DNA of 64,000 nucleotides, from positions 62,001 to 126,000 of the forward strand of contig NZ_FNSR01000002.1 in assembly GCF_900104845.1 (NCBI RefSeq). Reading direction: 5' to 3'. Every line of letters begins with the position of its first letter. Position 1 is the stretch's first letter. Below, in pieces: positions 1-8,681 of the stretch. The notes beneath the pieces were generated by a model. The model saw nothing but the letters and a program-made list of their open reading frames with translations, had not been told where the DNA came from and searched no databases. This DNA is from Paraburkholderia caballeronis (GTDB lineage: Bacteria > Pseudomonadota > Gammaproteobacteria > Burkholderiales > Burkholderiaceae). The position numbers and the translations under genes are program-made.

Positions 1-405
1 GTCCGCGAGCGTCAGCGAACGCACCCGTTGCGGATGGCGGCGCGCGAAATGAAACGACACCGCGCCGCCGCGCGAATGCCCGATCACATGCGCGGGACCG
101 GCGCCGAAGCCGTCGACGAACGACGCGAGTTCGTCCGCGTGACGGCTCCAGCTGAACGGCAGGCCGTGCGCGGCGTCGGCCGCCGGCCAGTAATGCGTGA
201 GGCTCACCGCCACGCACCGGTAATGCTTCGACAGCCCCGCAAGCTGCGGCTGCCAGTAGCGGTAGTCGCACAGCGAGCCGTGCACGAACAGCAGCAGTGC
301 GCCTTCGCCGCGCTCGATATACGGCATCGGCACGCCGCCGGGCAATTCGACGTAGGGATACGCGTCCTCGCGACGCGACGCGGCAGGTAGAGCGGATGAA
401 TTCAC
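1..405 (-). CDS. alpha/beta hydrolase, N-terminal part (cut by window edge)
   Basis: The N-terminal 135 residues of an alpha/beta-hydrolase-fold enzyme; the rest lies outside the window. Visible are the HGS oxyanion-loop motif near residue 42 and the nucleophile elbow GHSRGG at 109-114, with Ser111 as the probable nucleophile. The acid and histidine of the triad would be in the missing part, so the substrate cannot be judged. No ATG is suitably placed; a GTG at 405 gives a protein starting MNSSALPAAS, but the ribosome site is weak and the start is uncertain. There is no partner gene nearby on this side. Family assignment is solid, specific function unknown. Confidence 0.85.
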   Translation of the reverse strand, partial: MNSSALPAASRREDAYPYVELPGGVPMPYIERGEGALLLFVHGSLCDYRYWQPQLAGLSKHYRCVAVSLTHYWPAADAAHGLPFSWSRHADELASFVDGFGAGPAHVIGHSRGGAVSFHFARRHPQRVRSLTLAD

Positions 406-843
406 GGACAGCGGATTGAAAGACGTTGGGACGGCGCGGCCCGGCGCTCACCGGAGACGGTGACGGGACACGCGTGCATGGGCGGTATTGTCACACGGGG
501 CGGAATAACGTGTGCAGGGCCGCTGTAAGGGCCGTGAAAACGGAGCGCGTGGGCGCGCGATCGATTGACCCTGCGAGCATCGCGGTTGCTGGACAACGAT
601 GGTCGCCATGCGGCCTGGACGAACACGTATCCATCGGTCCGATCGCAACGCTATCGACGCCAACGGCGCTTTGCCGGCCGTGCGCCGCGCGATGATCGAG
701 TCCGCGTCAAACAGGCGACGCTGACGGAACTCCGATCGCGAAACACCGCTGTCCGAGCGATTGCAGGCTGACCGAGCCCCCCCCCCACCGGCGACCACTT
801 CTTCAGAACGAAGCAACGAACACGCGCCGGGCGGACCGCTCCG
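406..843. other. intergenic region, no gene recognised
   Basis: Between the start of the hydrolase and the 3' end of the mreB-like gene, both on the minus strand. The open frames here are arginine-rich and look like shadows of GC-rich DNA. It should hold the hydrolase promoter, but I cannot point to a convincing -35/-10 pair. No repeat or RNA gene was seen. Confidence 0.5.
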
Positions 844-1890
844 TCAATCGAACGCGTACTCGTCGAGCAGCGACGCCGCCGCTCCCGCACCGCGCACCGC
901 GCACGTCATCGGCTCGTCCGCGACGCGCACCGGCACGCACAACTGGGCCGAGAGGCACGCATCGAGATTCGCGAGCAGCGCGCCGCCGCCGGTCAGCACG
1001 ATGCCGGTCTCCGCGACGTCGGTCACGAGTTCCGGCGGCGCCGTTTCGAGCACCGCCCGCACCGCGTCGATCACGTGGCGCAGCGGCACGACGAGCGCGT
1101 CCGCGACGTCGTGGCTCGTCAATTCGACCGTGCGCGGCAGGCTGTCCTCCAGGCTGCGGCCGGTCGCGCGCATCCGCTCGACCGGCGCGTTGCGCAGCGC
1201 GGTGCCGATGGTCTTTTTCACGTGCTCGGCGGTCTGTTCGCCGAGCATCACGCCATACACGTTGCGCACGTGGTTGATGATCGCGAGATCGAACTGGTCG
1301 CCGCCGACGCGCGCCGACCCGCCGCACACGACGCTGCCGTGCGCGATCATCCCGACCTCGGTCGTGCCGCCGCCGATGTCGACGACCATCGACGCCGTCG
1401 CCGACGCGACCGGCACGCCGGCCCCGACCGCCGACGCGAGCAGTTCGCCGATCAGATGCACGCTCGCCGCGCCGGCCGCGAACGCGGCCTCGCGGATCGC
1501 GCGGCGCTCGACGTTGGTGGCCCCGGCCGGCACGCAGATCGTGAACGTCGCGCGGCGGCCGAACAGCCGGCGCGGACAGGCCATGTCGACGAACGAGCGG
1601 ATCATCTGCTGCGCGGCCGGCACGTTCGCGATCACGCCGTGCTGCAACGGGCGCACCGTTTCGAGGTTCGCGGGCGTGCGGCCGAGCAGTTGCTTCGCCG
1701 CGCTGCCGACCGCCGCGAGCGTCGATTCGCAGGGCGTCGCATGGCGCTCAAAACAGACGACCGACGGCTGGTTCAGCACGATGCCGTCGTCGACGGTGTA
1801 GATCAGCGTGTTCGCGGTACCGAGATCGACCGCCATGTCGTGGCGGGCCAGCTTCTTCAGAAGTGTGCGGTGCGACGTCGCTCGGGCCAT
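844..1890 (-). CDS. MreB/Mbl-family actin-like protein (divergent orphan paralog)
   Basis: A 348-residue bacterial actin homolog, close to the usual MreB length. The ATP-binding signature is present: phosphate-1 loop DLGTANTLIY at 22-31, phosphate-2 loop DIGGGTTEVG at 171-180, and an adenosine loop TGGGALL near the C terminus. MreB normally forms membrane-bound filaments that guide cell-wall synthesis. The usual LIEEPMAAAIGAG stretch reads LIGELLASAVGAG here, so the EEPMA core has diverged. It is not followed or preceded by mreC, mreD, pbp2 or rodA, so this is probably a second copy and not the cell-shape gene. The start at 1890 matches the short leader before the phosphate loop in other MreBs. 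A long heptamer array lies about 180 bases upstream. Function of the paralog is unknown. Confidence 0.9.
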   Translation of the reverse strand: MARATSHRTLLKKLARHDMAVDLGTANTLIYTVDDGIVLNQPSVVCFERHATPCESTLAAVGSAAKQLLGRTPANLETVRPLQHGVIANVPAAQQMIRSFVDMACPRRLFGRRATFTICVPAGATNVERRAIREAAFAAGAASVHLIGELLASAVGAGVPVASATASMVVDIGGGTTEVGMIAHGSVVCGGSARVGGDQFDLAIINHVRNVYGVMLGEQTAEHVKKTIGTALRNAPVERMRATGRSLEDSLPRTVELTSHDVADALVVPLRHVIDAVRAVLETAPPELVTDVAETGIVLTGGGALLANLDACLSAQLCVPVRVADEPMTCAVRGAGAAASLLDEYAFD

Positions 1891-2071
1891 GTCGGTGCGG
1901 TGGGTAGTCGGCGGCCCTTGCCGGCGGGCTGCCGCGGTCGTCGAGCCCGCGGCGTGCGGCGGCGTGGCTGCGCCGCCAGTCTCCGCGCCCCGGGCGGATC
2001 GGGCCTTTCCGGCCCATTGGACCCGTTAACGGCAGGCGCGCGAGGAACTTTAGGGCGGCCGATTTTCCGCA

Positions 2072-2245
2072 GATGGCGGGATGGCGGGATGGCGGGATGG
2101 CGAACGGCGAACGGCGAACGGCGAACGGCGAACGGCGAACGGCGAACGGCGAACGGCGAACGGCGAACGGCGAACGGCGAACGGCGAACGGCGAACGGCG
2201 AACGGCGAACGGCGAACGGCGAACGGCGAACGGCGAACGGCGAAC
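2072..2245. repeat. Short tandem repeat: 3 x 8 bp then 20 x 7 bp (CGAACGG)
   Basis: Three copies of GATGGCGG start at 2072. From 2101 to 2240 there are 20 uninterrupted copies of CGAACGG, plus a partial unit to 2245. The array sits in the 467-base gap (1891-2357) between the esterase gene and the mreB-like gene, both read leftwards, so it lies upstream of the mreB paralog. Because 7 is not a multiple of 3, open frames run through it and encode a false seven-residue repeat. No gene in the gap is credible. Perfect arrays of this length usually vary by slipped-strand mispairing. Confidence 0.97.
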
Positions 2246-2357
2246 TCAGCGTATCCGGCGGTCACGAAAGATCACAAGCACCCATCGCATCGTGAAGCCG
2301 ATCGGGCCTTACCCGCGAGCCATCGCAGCACCGCCCACCGACCGCCGCATCCGCCCG

Positions 2358-3011
2358 CTACGACTTCTGCACGAACACCCGCTGCAACGCCTCCAGCCCC
2401 AGCGCCGCGCCTTCGCCGTCGATCGTATGGCCGACGCCCGGCAGCGCATACGCGGCCACCGCATAACCGGCGTCGCTGAACGCGCCGGCCGCGCGCTCCA
2501 GTTCCAGCACCGGAATCACCGCGTCGTCGACGCCGTGCACCAGCGTCAACGGCGTGCGGCTGCGCGCGACCACCGGCGCGACGAGCCGTCCCGAATACGC
2601 GACGACCGCCGCCGCGCCTTCCGGCCGCGTCGCGACGTGATACAGCGACATCATCGACCCCTGCGAGAAGCCGACCAGCGCCAGCGCGTCGTAACCGAGC
2701 CGCCAATGCGCCAGTTCCTCGTCGAGCCGCACTTCGAGCGTCGCGGCCGCGACCATCACGCGCTCCGCGCGATTCGCCTCGTCGATGTCGCGCAGGCTGA
2801 ACCACTGCCGGCCGCCGAAACCGCCGTCGAACGGCTCGCTGCCGTCGAACGACACGAACCCGACGCCGGGCAGCGCGTCGCGCCACGCATCGGCGAGCGG
2901 CATCAGATCGCGCGCATTGCTGCCGACCCCATGCAGCAGCACGACCAGCGCATGCGCGGCGCCCTCTGCCGGCGCGAGGCGCCAGCCCTGTTCGAACGGT
3001 TCCCAGCTCAT
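2358..3011 (-). CDS. carboxylesterase/phospholipase family serine hydrolase (YpfH-like)
   Basis: A 217-residue single-domain alpha/beta hydrolase of the acyl-protein thioesterase/carboxylesterase group. It has the HGVGSNARDL oxyanion segment near residue 30, the nucleophile elbow GFSQGS in mid-protein, a GVDDAVIP segment with the acid, and GVGHTID with the catalytic histidine near the C terminus. The start at 3011 follows an AGAGGG ribosome site by seven bases; the open frame extends further upstream but without support. Divergent from the efflux gene at 3317. Likely a cytosolic esterase with broad short-chain activity; the real substrate is unknown. Confidence 0.9.
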   Translation of the reverse strand: MSWEPFEQGWRLAPAEGAAHALVVLLHGVGSNARDLMPLADAWRDALPGVGFVSFDGSEPFDGGFGGRQWFSLRDIDEANRAERVMVAAATLEVRLDEELAHWRLGYDALALVGFSQGSMMSLYHVATRPEGAAAVVAYSGRLVAPVVARSRTPLTLVHGVDDAVIPVLELERAAGAFSDAGYAVAAYALPGVGHTIDGEGAALGLEALQRVFVQKS

Positions 3012-3316
3012 CGGCAAGCCCTCTTTCGCGTTATTCCCGATATCGCCTCGCGCAGTACAGCCCGCAAGGCGGCTCACGACGCGGACGTCACGCCCAAGCA
3101 TACGCTGTGCCCTCGTCCGGCGCTCGCGCGTCGGCGCGCGGCATGGCAGGCGAAGGCGTTTCGTAAGCACTGGCGAACGCCTCGCCCGCCAATCTCCCTC
3201 TTCCGGCCAGGGATGTCGCGCGCGGCGTCTATCGTCCGCGTCGATTGCAGGTATGCTTGGGCGGCCGGGCGCCAGGACGCGCCCGCTGTCCCGCCGTCCT
3301 CTTCACGGAGCCACGT
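3012..3316. other. divergent intergenic region
   Basis: Separates the esterase (leftward) from the MFS transporter (rightward) and must hold both promoters. No regulator gene or clear operator palindrome is visible. Open frames here are arginine-rich extensions of the two genes. Confidence 0.4.
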
Positions 3317-4909
3317 TTGAGCCAGCCGCCGCCGTCCCAGCCACCCGGGCCGCCCCAGTCATCCCAGCCCCCCGCTCCGCCCCCGCCGCTCGAAGGCGGC
3401 CGCCTGGTCCTCGCGACGATCGCGGTCGCGCTCGCGACCTTCATGAACGTGCTCGACACGTCGATCGCGAACGTCGCAATCCCGACGATTTCCGGCGATC
3501 TCGGCGTGTCGGTCGACGAAGGCACATGGGTCATCACCGTGTTCGCGGCCGCGAACGCGGTGTCGATCCCGTTGACCGGCTGGCTCACGCAGCGCTTCGG
3601 CCAGATCCGGCTGCTGGTCGCGTCGATCCTGTCGTTCGTGGTCGCGTCGTGGCTGTGCGGGATCGCGCCGAGCCTGCCGATCCTGCTCGTCGCGCGCGTG
3701 TTGCAGGGCGCGGTCGCCGGGCCGCTGATCCCGCTGTCACAAGCCGTGCTGCTCAGTTCGTGGCCGAAGGAAAAGGCCGCGTCCGCGCTCGCGTTCTGGG
3801 CGATGACGACGACCGTCGGCCCGATCGCCGGCCCCGCGCTCGGCGGCTGGATCACCGACAGCTACAACTGGTCGTGGATCTTCTTCATCAACATTCCGGT
3901 CGGCCTGTTCGCGGCCGGCGTCACGTGGTCGATCTACCGCAACCGCGAATCGGCGACGCGCAAGCCGCCGATCGACGTCGTCGGCCTCGGGCTGCTGGTC
4001 ACGTGGGTCGCGTCGCTGCAGATCCTGCTCGACAAGGGCAAGGACCTCGACTGGTTCAACTCGTGGGTCATCGTCGGGCTCGGCATCACCGCGCTGGTCA
4101 GCTTCGCGTTCTTCCTCGTGTGGGAGCTGACCGAGGAGAATCCGATCGTCGATCTGCGCCTGTTCGGCCAGCGCAACTTCCTCGGCGGCACGATCGCGAT
4201 TTCGGTCGCGTACGGCGTGTTCTTCGGCAACCTCGTGCTGCTGCCGCAATGGATGCAGGAGTACCTGAACTACCGCTCCGTCGACGCGGGCCTCGTGACC
4301 GCGCCGCTCGGCATCTTCGCGGTGCTGCTCGCGCCGGTGCTCGGGCGCATCCTGCCGCATTCGGACGCGCGCATCATCGCGACCATCGCGTTCATCGGCT
4401 TCGCGATCGTGTTCTACATGCGCTCGAACTACGTGATCGAGATCGACACGTGGCACCTCGTGCTGCCGACGCTGCTGCAAGGCATCCCGATGGCGCTGTT
4501 CTTCGTGCCGCTCACCGCGATCATCCTCGCGGGCCAGCCGCCGAACCGCGTGCCGGCCGCGGCCGGCCTGTCGAACTTCGTGCGGGTGTTCTGCGGGGCG
4601 GTCGGCACGTCGCTCGCGACGAACGCATGGAACAACCGCACGATCCTGCATCACGCGCGGCTCACCGAGCAGGCGTCCGTCGACAACCCGGTGTTCCGCC
4701 AGCAGATCGAGAACCTGCAGACGACGCTGCATCTGAGCCAGGCGTCGTCGCACGCGATGTTCGACTTCATGCTGACGTCGCAGGCCGCGATGATGGGGCT
4801 GAACGACATCTTCTACGTGTCGGCGATCATCTTCCTCGCGATCATCCCGCTCATCTGGATCACGCGCTCGACGAAGGGCGGCGGAGGCGGCGCGGCCGGC
4901 GCGCATTGA
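3317..4909 (+). CDS. DHA2-family MFS multidrug transporter (EmrB/QacA type)
   Basis: A 530-residue inner-membrane proton antiporter with about 14 predicted membrane segments. After a proline-rich cytoplasmic leader, the first helix contains the family signature with LDTSIANVAIPTIS. The antiporter motif C is visible as GPIAGPALGGW near residue 180, and a QRFGQIRLL motif A precedes it. The start is taken as a TTG at 3317 because an ACGGAG ribosome site lies eight bases upstream and no ATG is suitable; the leader rich in Pro, Ser and Gln is unusual. No EmrA-type membrane fusion protein or outer-membrane factor is adjacent, so it may work alone or with parts encoded elsewhere. Substrate unknown. 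Confidence 0.92.
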   Translation: MSQPPPSQPPGPPQSSQPPAPPPPLEGGRLVLATIAVALATFMNVLDTSIANVAIPTISGDLGVSVDEGTWVITVFAAANAVSIPLTGWLTQRFGQIRLLVASILSFVVASWLCGIAPSLPILLVARVLQGAVAGPLIPLSQAVLLSSWPKEKAASALAFWAMTTTVGPIAGPALGGWITDSYNWSWIFFINIPVGLFAAGVTWSIYRNRESATRKPPIDVVGLGLLVTWVASLQILLDKGKDLDWFNSWVIVGLGITALVSFAFFLVWELTEENPIVDLRLFGQRNFLGGTIAISVAYGVFFGNLVLLPQWMQEYLNYRSVDAGLVTAPLGIFAVLLAPVLGRILPHSDARIIATIAFIGFAIVFYMRSNYVIEIDTWHLVLPTLLQGIPMALFFVPLTAIILAGQPPNRVPAAAGLSNFVRVFCGAVGTSLATNAWNNRTILHHARLTEQASVDNPVFRQQIENLQTTLHLSQASSHAMFDFMLTSQAAMMGLNDIFYVSAIIFLAIIPLIWITRSTKGGGGGAAGAH

Positions 4910-5030
4910 CGGGGGCGTTGCCGTCCACGGGCGGCCGCGCGCATCGACCGGCGGCGGCGCGCGCACGCCGGACCGCTACAATCGCGACGTCGGCCGCGGC
5001 TCCCGCGCGGCCTCCGTCACGCGATTGCCC

Positions 5031-5945
5031 ATGACCTACGCGCCGATCCTCGAAGCGATCCATCACGACCTGCAACCGTACCTCGGCACCGGACGCGTCG
5101 CCGACTACATCCCCGAACTCGCGAAGGTCGATGCGAGGCACTTCGGGATGGCGGTCGTCACCATCGACGGACACGTGTACCGCACCGGCGACGCGGATCT
5201 GCGCTTCTCGATCCAGAGCATCTCGAAGCTGTTCGCGTGCACGCTCGCGTTCCAGTTGCTCGGCGACGTGCTGTGGGACCGCGTCGGCCGCGAGCCGTCC
5301 GGCACCGCGTTCAACTCGCTGGTGCAACTGGAAAGCGAGCGCGGCAAGCCGCGCAATCCGTTCATCAACGCGGGCGCGCTCGTCGTCACCGACGTGCTGT
5401 GCCGCCGCTTCGTGCGCGCCGAGACCGCGCTGGTCGAATTCATCCGCCGGTTGACCGGCGAGCGCGGCATCGACTACGACTCGCGCGTCGCGGCGTCCGA
5501 ACTGATGCACGCGGACCGCAACCGCGCGATGGCGCATTTCATCGCGAGCTTCGACAACCTGGAGATGCCGGCCGAGGTCGTCGTCGACGCATACAGCCGG
5601 CAGTGCGCGATCTCGATGAGCTGCGTCGAGCTGGCGCGGGCCGCGCTGTTTCTCGCGAACGGCGGCGTCGTGCCGGCGACCGGCGAGCGGATCGTCGACG
5701 CGAGTTCGGCGAAGCGGCTGTCCGCGCTGATGCTGACCTGCGGCACCTACGACGCGGCGGGCGACTTCGTGTATCGCGTCGGGCTGCCGGCGAAGAGCGG
5801 CGTCGGCGGCGGGATCGTCGCGGTGCTGCCCGGCGAGATGGCCGTGTGCGTGTGGTCGCCGGGACTCGATCCGACCGGGAATTCGCTGGTCGGGACGTTG
5901 GCGCTCGAATGGCTGACGACGCGGACCGGACGGTCGATTTTCTAG
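5031..5945 (+). CDS. glsA: glutaminase A
   Basis: A 304-residue serine-dependent glutaminase, the normal length for the bacterial enzyme, which hydrolyses glutamine to glutamate and ammonia. The beta-lactamase-like active site is visible as SIQSISK near residue 62 (Ser and Lys of an SxxK motif), followed by the conserved RNPFINAGAL segment near 109. SGVGGGIVAV in the C-terminal third is also typical. The ATG at 5031 is preferred over an in-frame TTG at 5025. It stands alone, and a strong hairpin follows. Cytosolic; likely used in nitrogen use or acid resistance. Confidence 0.95.
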   Translation: MTYAPILEAIHHDLQPYLGTGRVADYIPELAKVDARHFGMAVVTIDGHVYRTGDADLRFSIQSISKLFACTLAFQLLGDVLWDRVGREPSGTAFNSLVQLESERGKPRNPFINAGALVVTDVLCRRFVRAETALVEFIRRLTGERGIDYDSRVAASELMHADRNRAMAHFIASFDNLEMPAEVVVDAYSRQCAISMSCVELARAALFLANGGVVPATGERIVDASSAKRLSALMLTCGTYDAAGDFVYRVGLPAKSGVGGGIVAVLPGEMAVCVWSPGLDPTGNSLVGTLALEWLTTRTGRSIF

Positions 5946-5998
5946 CGCGGGCAGAAGCACGCTCCAACTGACACGCAACGTCGGCGCCCAAATGCAAA

Positions 5999-6032
5999 CA
6001 GGGACGTTCATCGCAACCGATGAACGTCCCTG
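5999..6032. terminator. perfect 15-bp hairpin between convergent genes
   Basis: A perfect 15-base inverted repeat (arms 5999-6013 and 6018-6032) around a CAAC loop. On the minus strand it is followed by TTTGCATTT, suiting termination of the SDR gene at 6100. On the plus strand it follows glsA without a clear T tract. Probably a shared transcription terminator. Confidence 0.7.
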
Positions 6033-6099
6033 CCGATCCCACACTGTGCCACGACATACCGGCCGCTCCACATCGGGCAACCGGCATCGCAACCGCGCG

Positions 6100-6846
6100 T
6101 TAGCGCATGCCGCCGCTCGCGACGATATGCTCGCCGGTCAGCCACTTCGCGTCGTCCGACGCGAGGAACGCGACGACCGATGCGATGTCGTCCGGCTGGC
6201 CCACGCGGCCGAGCGGCGTCTGGCTCAGCGCATACGCTTCGAGATCGGAGCCGATGATCCCCGCGCTATGCGTGCCTTCCGTCACGACCACGCCCGGATT
6301 GACCGCGTTCACGCGAATCTTCTTCGGACCCAGTTCGCGCGCGAGCACGCCGGTGATCGCATCCACCGCGCCCTTCGTGCCGCTGTAGACCGCGCTCGCC
6401 GGCGGCGTGATCGTCGTCACGACCGAGCTGACGTTGACGATGCTCGCGCCTTCGCCGAGATGCTTGAGCGCCGCCTGCGTCGTCAGCAGCACGCCGAGCA
6501 CGTTCGTGTCGAACTGCTTGCGGTAGTGCTCTTCGGTGATCGCCTCGATCGGCGCGAACTCATAGACGCCCGAGTTGTTCACGAGCACGTCGAGACGGCC
6601 GTACGTTTCGATCGCCGTGTCGATGATGCCCTGCGCGTCCGCGGTCTTCGACACGTCGCCGCCGACCGACACCGCCTTGCCGCCGGCCGCCGTGATCGCC
6701 GCGACGACCGCATCGGCGCCCGCCTTGCTGCTCGCATAGTTGACGACGACCGACGCGCCTTCGGCGGCGAGCGCCTTCGCGATGGCGGCGCCAATGCCCT
6801 TCGATGCACCCGTGACGACCGCGACCTTCCCTGTCAGCTTGCTCAT
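6100..6846 (-). CDS. short-chain dehydrogenase/reductase (classical SDR)
   Basis: A 248-residue classical SDR. Cofactor-binding TGASKGIG is at 12-19, NNSG at 90-93, the catalytic Ser near 141, and Tyr154/Lys158 in YSGTK. The order and spacing fit 3-ketoacyl-ACP reductase-like enzymes that use NAD(P)H. Closest in style to the many glucose or 3-oxoacyl dehydrogenase homologs found singly in Burkholderia; the substrate cannot be deduced. Monocistronic, ending in the hairpin at 5999. Confidence 0.92.
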   Translation of the reverse strand: MSKLTGKVAVVTGASKGIGAAIAKALAAEGASVVVNYASSKAGADAVVAAITAAGGKAVSVGGDVSKTADAQGIIDTAIETYGRLDVLVNNSGVYEFAPIEAITEEHYRKQFDTNVLGVLLTTQAALKHLGEGASIVNVSSVVTTITPPASAVYSGTKGAVDAITGVLARELGPKKIRVNAVNPGVVVTEGTHSAGIIGSDLEAYALSQTPLGRVGQPDDIASVVAFLASDDAKWLTGEHIVASGGMR

Positions 6847-7124
6847 GATGTTTCCCTTACGTGAATTCTCATCTTCGATAGAACCGGCCGCCGATGCCTA
6901 AGAAGCACTCGATCGCCGGGCGATTGTGTGAATGTAGAGAGGTAGCGCGCGCCGATAAAGCGGCTCGACACGAATTGACTGGCAGGATCAGCCGAACAAT
7001 CGGAGTAAACGGAGTAAGCGGACGCGGAAGAAACAACGCGCCGATCGCGCGAACGCGGGCGGGAGACGATGCGCGCGGGGCCTGCGCGCAGAGGACCGGA
7101 ACCGGGCGGCCCGACTTCGCGAAA

Positions 7125-7156
7125 CAGGGGCATCCGCCGCTCGACGGATGCCCCTG
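7125..7156 (-). terminator. rho-independent-type hairpin downstream of the oxidoreductase operon
   Basis: Perfect 12-base arms (7125-7136 and 7145-7156) around an eight-base loop. Read on the minus strand the stem is followed by TTTCG. It lies 53 bases past the stop of the exported protein gene at 7209 and should end that three-gene operon. The rest of 6847-7208 holds no recognisable gene. Confidence 0.7.
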
Positions 7157-7208
7157 CTTCCCGACACGCGGACAGCCAGCAGGCCTGCCCGCGAATGCCG
7201 GCAAAGAC

Positions 7209-7823
7209 TTACATCGGCGGCGCGACGCCGTCCTTCTCGACGACCACGCGCTGCGCGGTGTACTGGCCTTGCGACGCGGGCGTCGCGACCACGAACACCT
7301 TCTTGCCCGGCGTAAGGTCGGTGCGCGCGGCCGGCGCGAACGTCACGACCGGCACGTTCGGCGGAACCGTCACTTCGTTGCTGCCGCCCTTGTACGACAG
7401 CGTCAGGTTGCGGCCGTTCGTGCTCTGCACGACCGTGTCGACGTTCGCGTTCGTCATCGTGCTGTTCGGGCCGAGGTCCCACGCGTAATGGCCTTCGCCG
7501 GTGCCGCGCGCGGCTTCCGGGAACACGACGACTTCGGTCGCCGTCATCTTGCCGTCGGTGCCGGTCGTCGCGGCGGTGCCGATGAACGTGCCGGGCTTGA
7601 TGTCCGAAAGCTGGATCGCCTTGACCGCGGACACCGCGACGCTCGGCTTCAGATCGATCGACACCGTGTCGCCGCTGCGGCGATGCACCTTCAGCACGTC
7701 GCCGTCGAGCGACACGATTTCGCCGCGAATGCGGGCCGGCTTGGCGGCGGGCGTCTGCGCGAGCGCCGCGCCGGCGAAGGCGAGCGCAGCGAACGTGACG
7801 CCGAGTTTCAGGCGGATGGACAT
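7209..7823 (-). CDS. exported protein of unknown function (DUF5666-like)
   Basis: A 204-residue protein with a clear signal peptide (hydrophobic VTFAALAFAGAALA, cleavage after ALAQ). The mature part is built from beta-rich segments such as RIRGEIVSLDGDVLKVHRRSG and LTPGKKVFVVA, reminiscent of OB-like DUF5666 proteins. The start at 7823 has GGAG nine bases upstream; the longer frame lacks support. It is the last gene of a minus-strand operon after the cytochrome b and the molybdopterin oxidoreductase, so it may assist that periplasmic redox system. That link is inference from position only. Confidence 0.75.
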   Translation of the reverse strand: MSIRLKLGVTFAALAFAGAALAQTPAAKPARIRGEIVSLDGDVLKVHRRSGDTVSIDLKPSVAVSAVKAIQLSDIKPGTFIGTAATTGTDGKMTATEVVVFPEAARGTGEGHYAWDLGPNSTMTNANVDTVVQSTNGRNLTLSYKGGSNEVTVPPNVPVVTFAPAARTDLTPGKKVFVVATPASQGQYTAQRVVVEKDGVAPPM

Positions 7824-7887
7824 GAACGGATGCTCCATAAAGGACTGTGGGACTTCGAAGCGCCAGGCCGAAACCGGCCGGCGCACA

Positions 7888-8679
7888 TCAGGAACCGCCG
7901 AACCAGTTGTAGCCCTGGTTCTCCCAGTAACCACCGGGATATTCGTTCGTCACGCTGATCGCGACGATATGCTTCGGATTCTTGTAGCCGAGTTTCGTCG
8001 GCATGCGCAGCTTCATCGGGAAACCGTATTTCGGCGGCAGCACGTCGCCGTCGTAGGTGAGCGTGAGCAGCGTCTGCGCGTGCAGCGCGGTCGGCATGTC
8101 GATGCTCGTCCAGTAGTTGTCCGCGCAGTGCAGCGACACGTATTTCGCGGACGTATCCGCGCCCGAGCGGCGCAGAAAATCGGCGAAGCGCACGCCGCCC
8201 CAGTGGCCGATCGCGCTCCATCCCTCGATGCAGATGTGACGCGTGATCTGGCTTTCCTGCGGCAGCGCGCGCAGTTCGTCGAGCGTCCACGTGCGCTTGC
8301 CGTTCGCGAGGCCGCTCACCTGCAGCCGGTACGTCGCGGGATCGACTTCGGGCACGTCGTCGATGTCGTAGAACGCGTTGAACGGGAACGGCCGCGTAAT
8401 CATCGACTCCGGATACGTCGGCGCCATCTTGTTCGGGTCGAACAGCAGCGCCTGCACGTCGTCGTTGAAGAACGACATCTTGCGCAGCATCGCGTTCACC
8501 GACTTGTCGTTGGTCAGATCGCAGCCGGACAGCATCGCGATGCCGCCGAGCGTGAGAATCCGCTTGCCGAGCAGCCGGCGCGCGGGGCTCTTCAGTTCGC
8601 CGCGCGCGTCCTTGAGGATCGAGTCGCCGTGCGACGCAAGAAACGTATTGGGCGGGTTCGTCTTTTTCCGCAAGCTCAT
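7888..8679 (-). CDS. periplasmic molybdopterin-dependent oxidoreductase (sulfite oxidase/MsrP-like)
   Basis: A 263-residue protein of the sulfite-oxidase fold. RHICIEGWSAIGHWGG around 147-162 contains Cys150, which would ligate molybdenum. The N-terminal segment has Arg-Arg at 34-35, a hydrophobic stretch and MLSGC ending at Cys53, so it may be Tat-exported and lipid-anchored. Family members reduce or oxidise S- or N-oxides; MsrP repairs methionine sulfoxide with a haem-b membrane partner. Here the partner is the cytochrome b encoded two bases upstream. The start at 8679 lies just after the cytochrome stop. Exact substrate is not readable. Confidence 0.88.
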   Translation of the reverse strand: MSLRKKTNPPNTFLASHGDSILKDARGELKSPARRLLGKRILTLGGIAMLSGCDLTNDKSVNAMLRKMSFFNDDVQALLFDPNKMAPTYPESMITRPFPFNAFYDIDDVPEVDPATYRLQVSGLANGKRTWTLDELRALPQESQITRHICIEGWSAIGHWGGVRFADFLRRSGADTSAKYVSLHCADNYWTSIDMPTALHAQTLLTLTYDGDVLPPKYGFPMKLRMPTKLGYKNPKHIVAISVTNEYPGGYWENQGYNWFGGS

Positions 8680-8681
8680 CG

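Noticed and set aside
2050..2265. Possible CRISPR array from the tandem repeats
   Set aside because: Units are 7 bp with no spacers and no cas genes nearby; it is a simple tandem repeat.
2073..3320. Long plus-strand frame with repeated TANGERR units
   Set aside because: It is the translation of the heptamer array plus the antisense of the esterase; no ribosome site and no domain.
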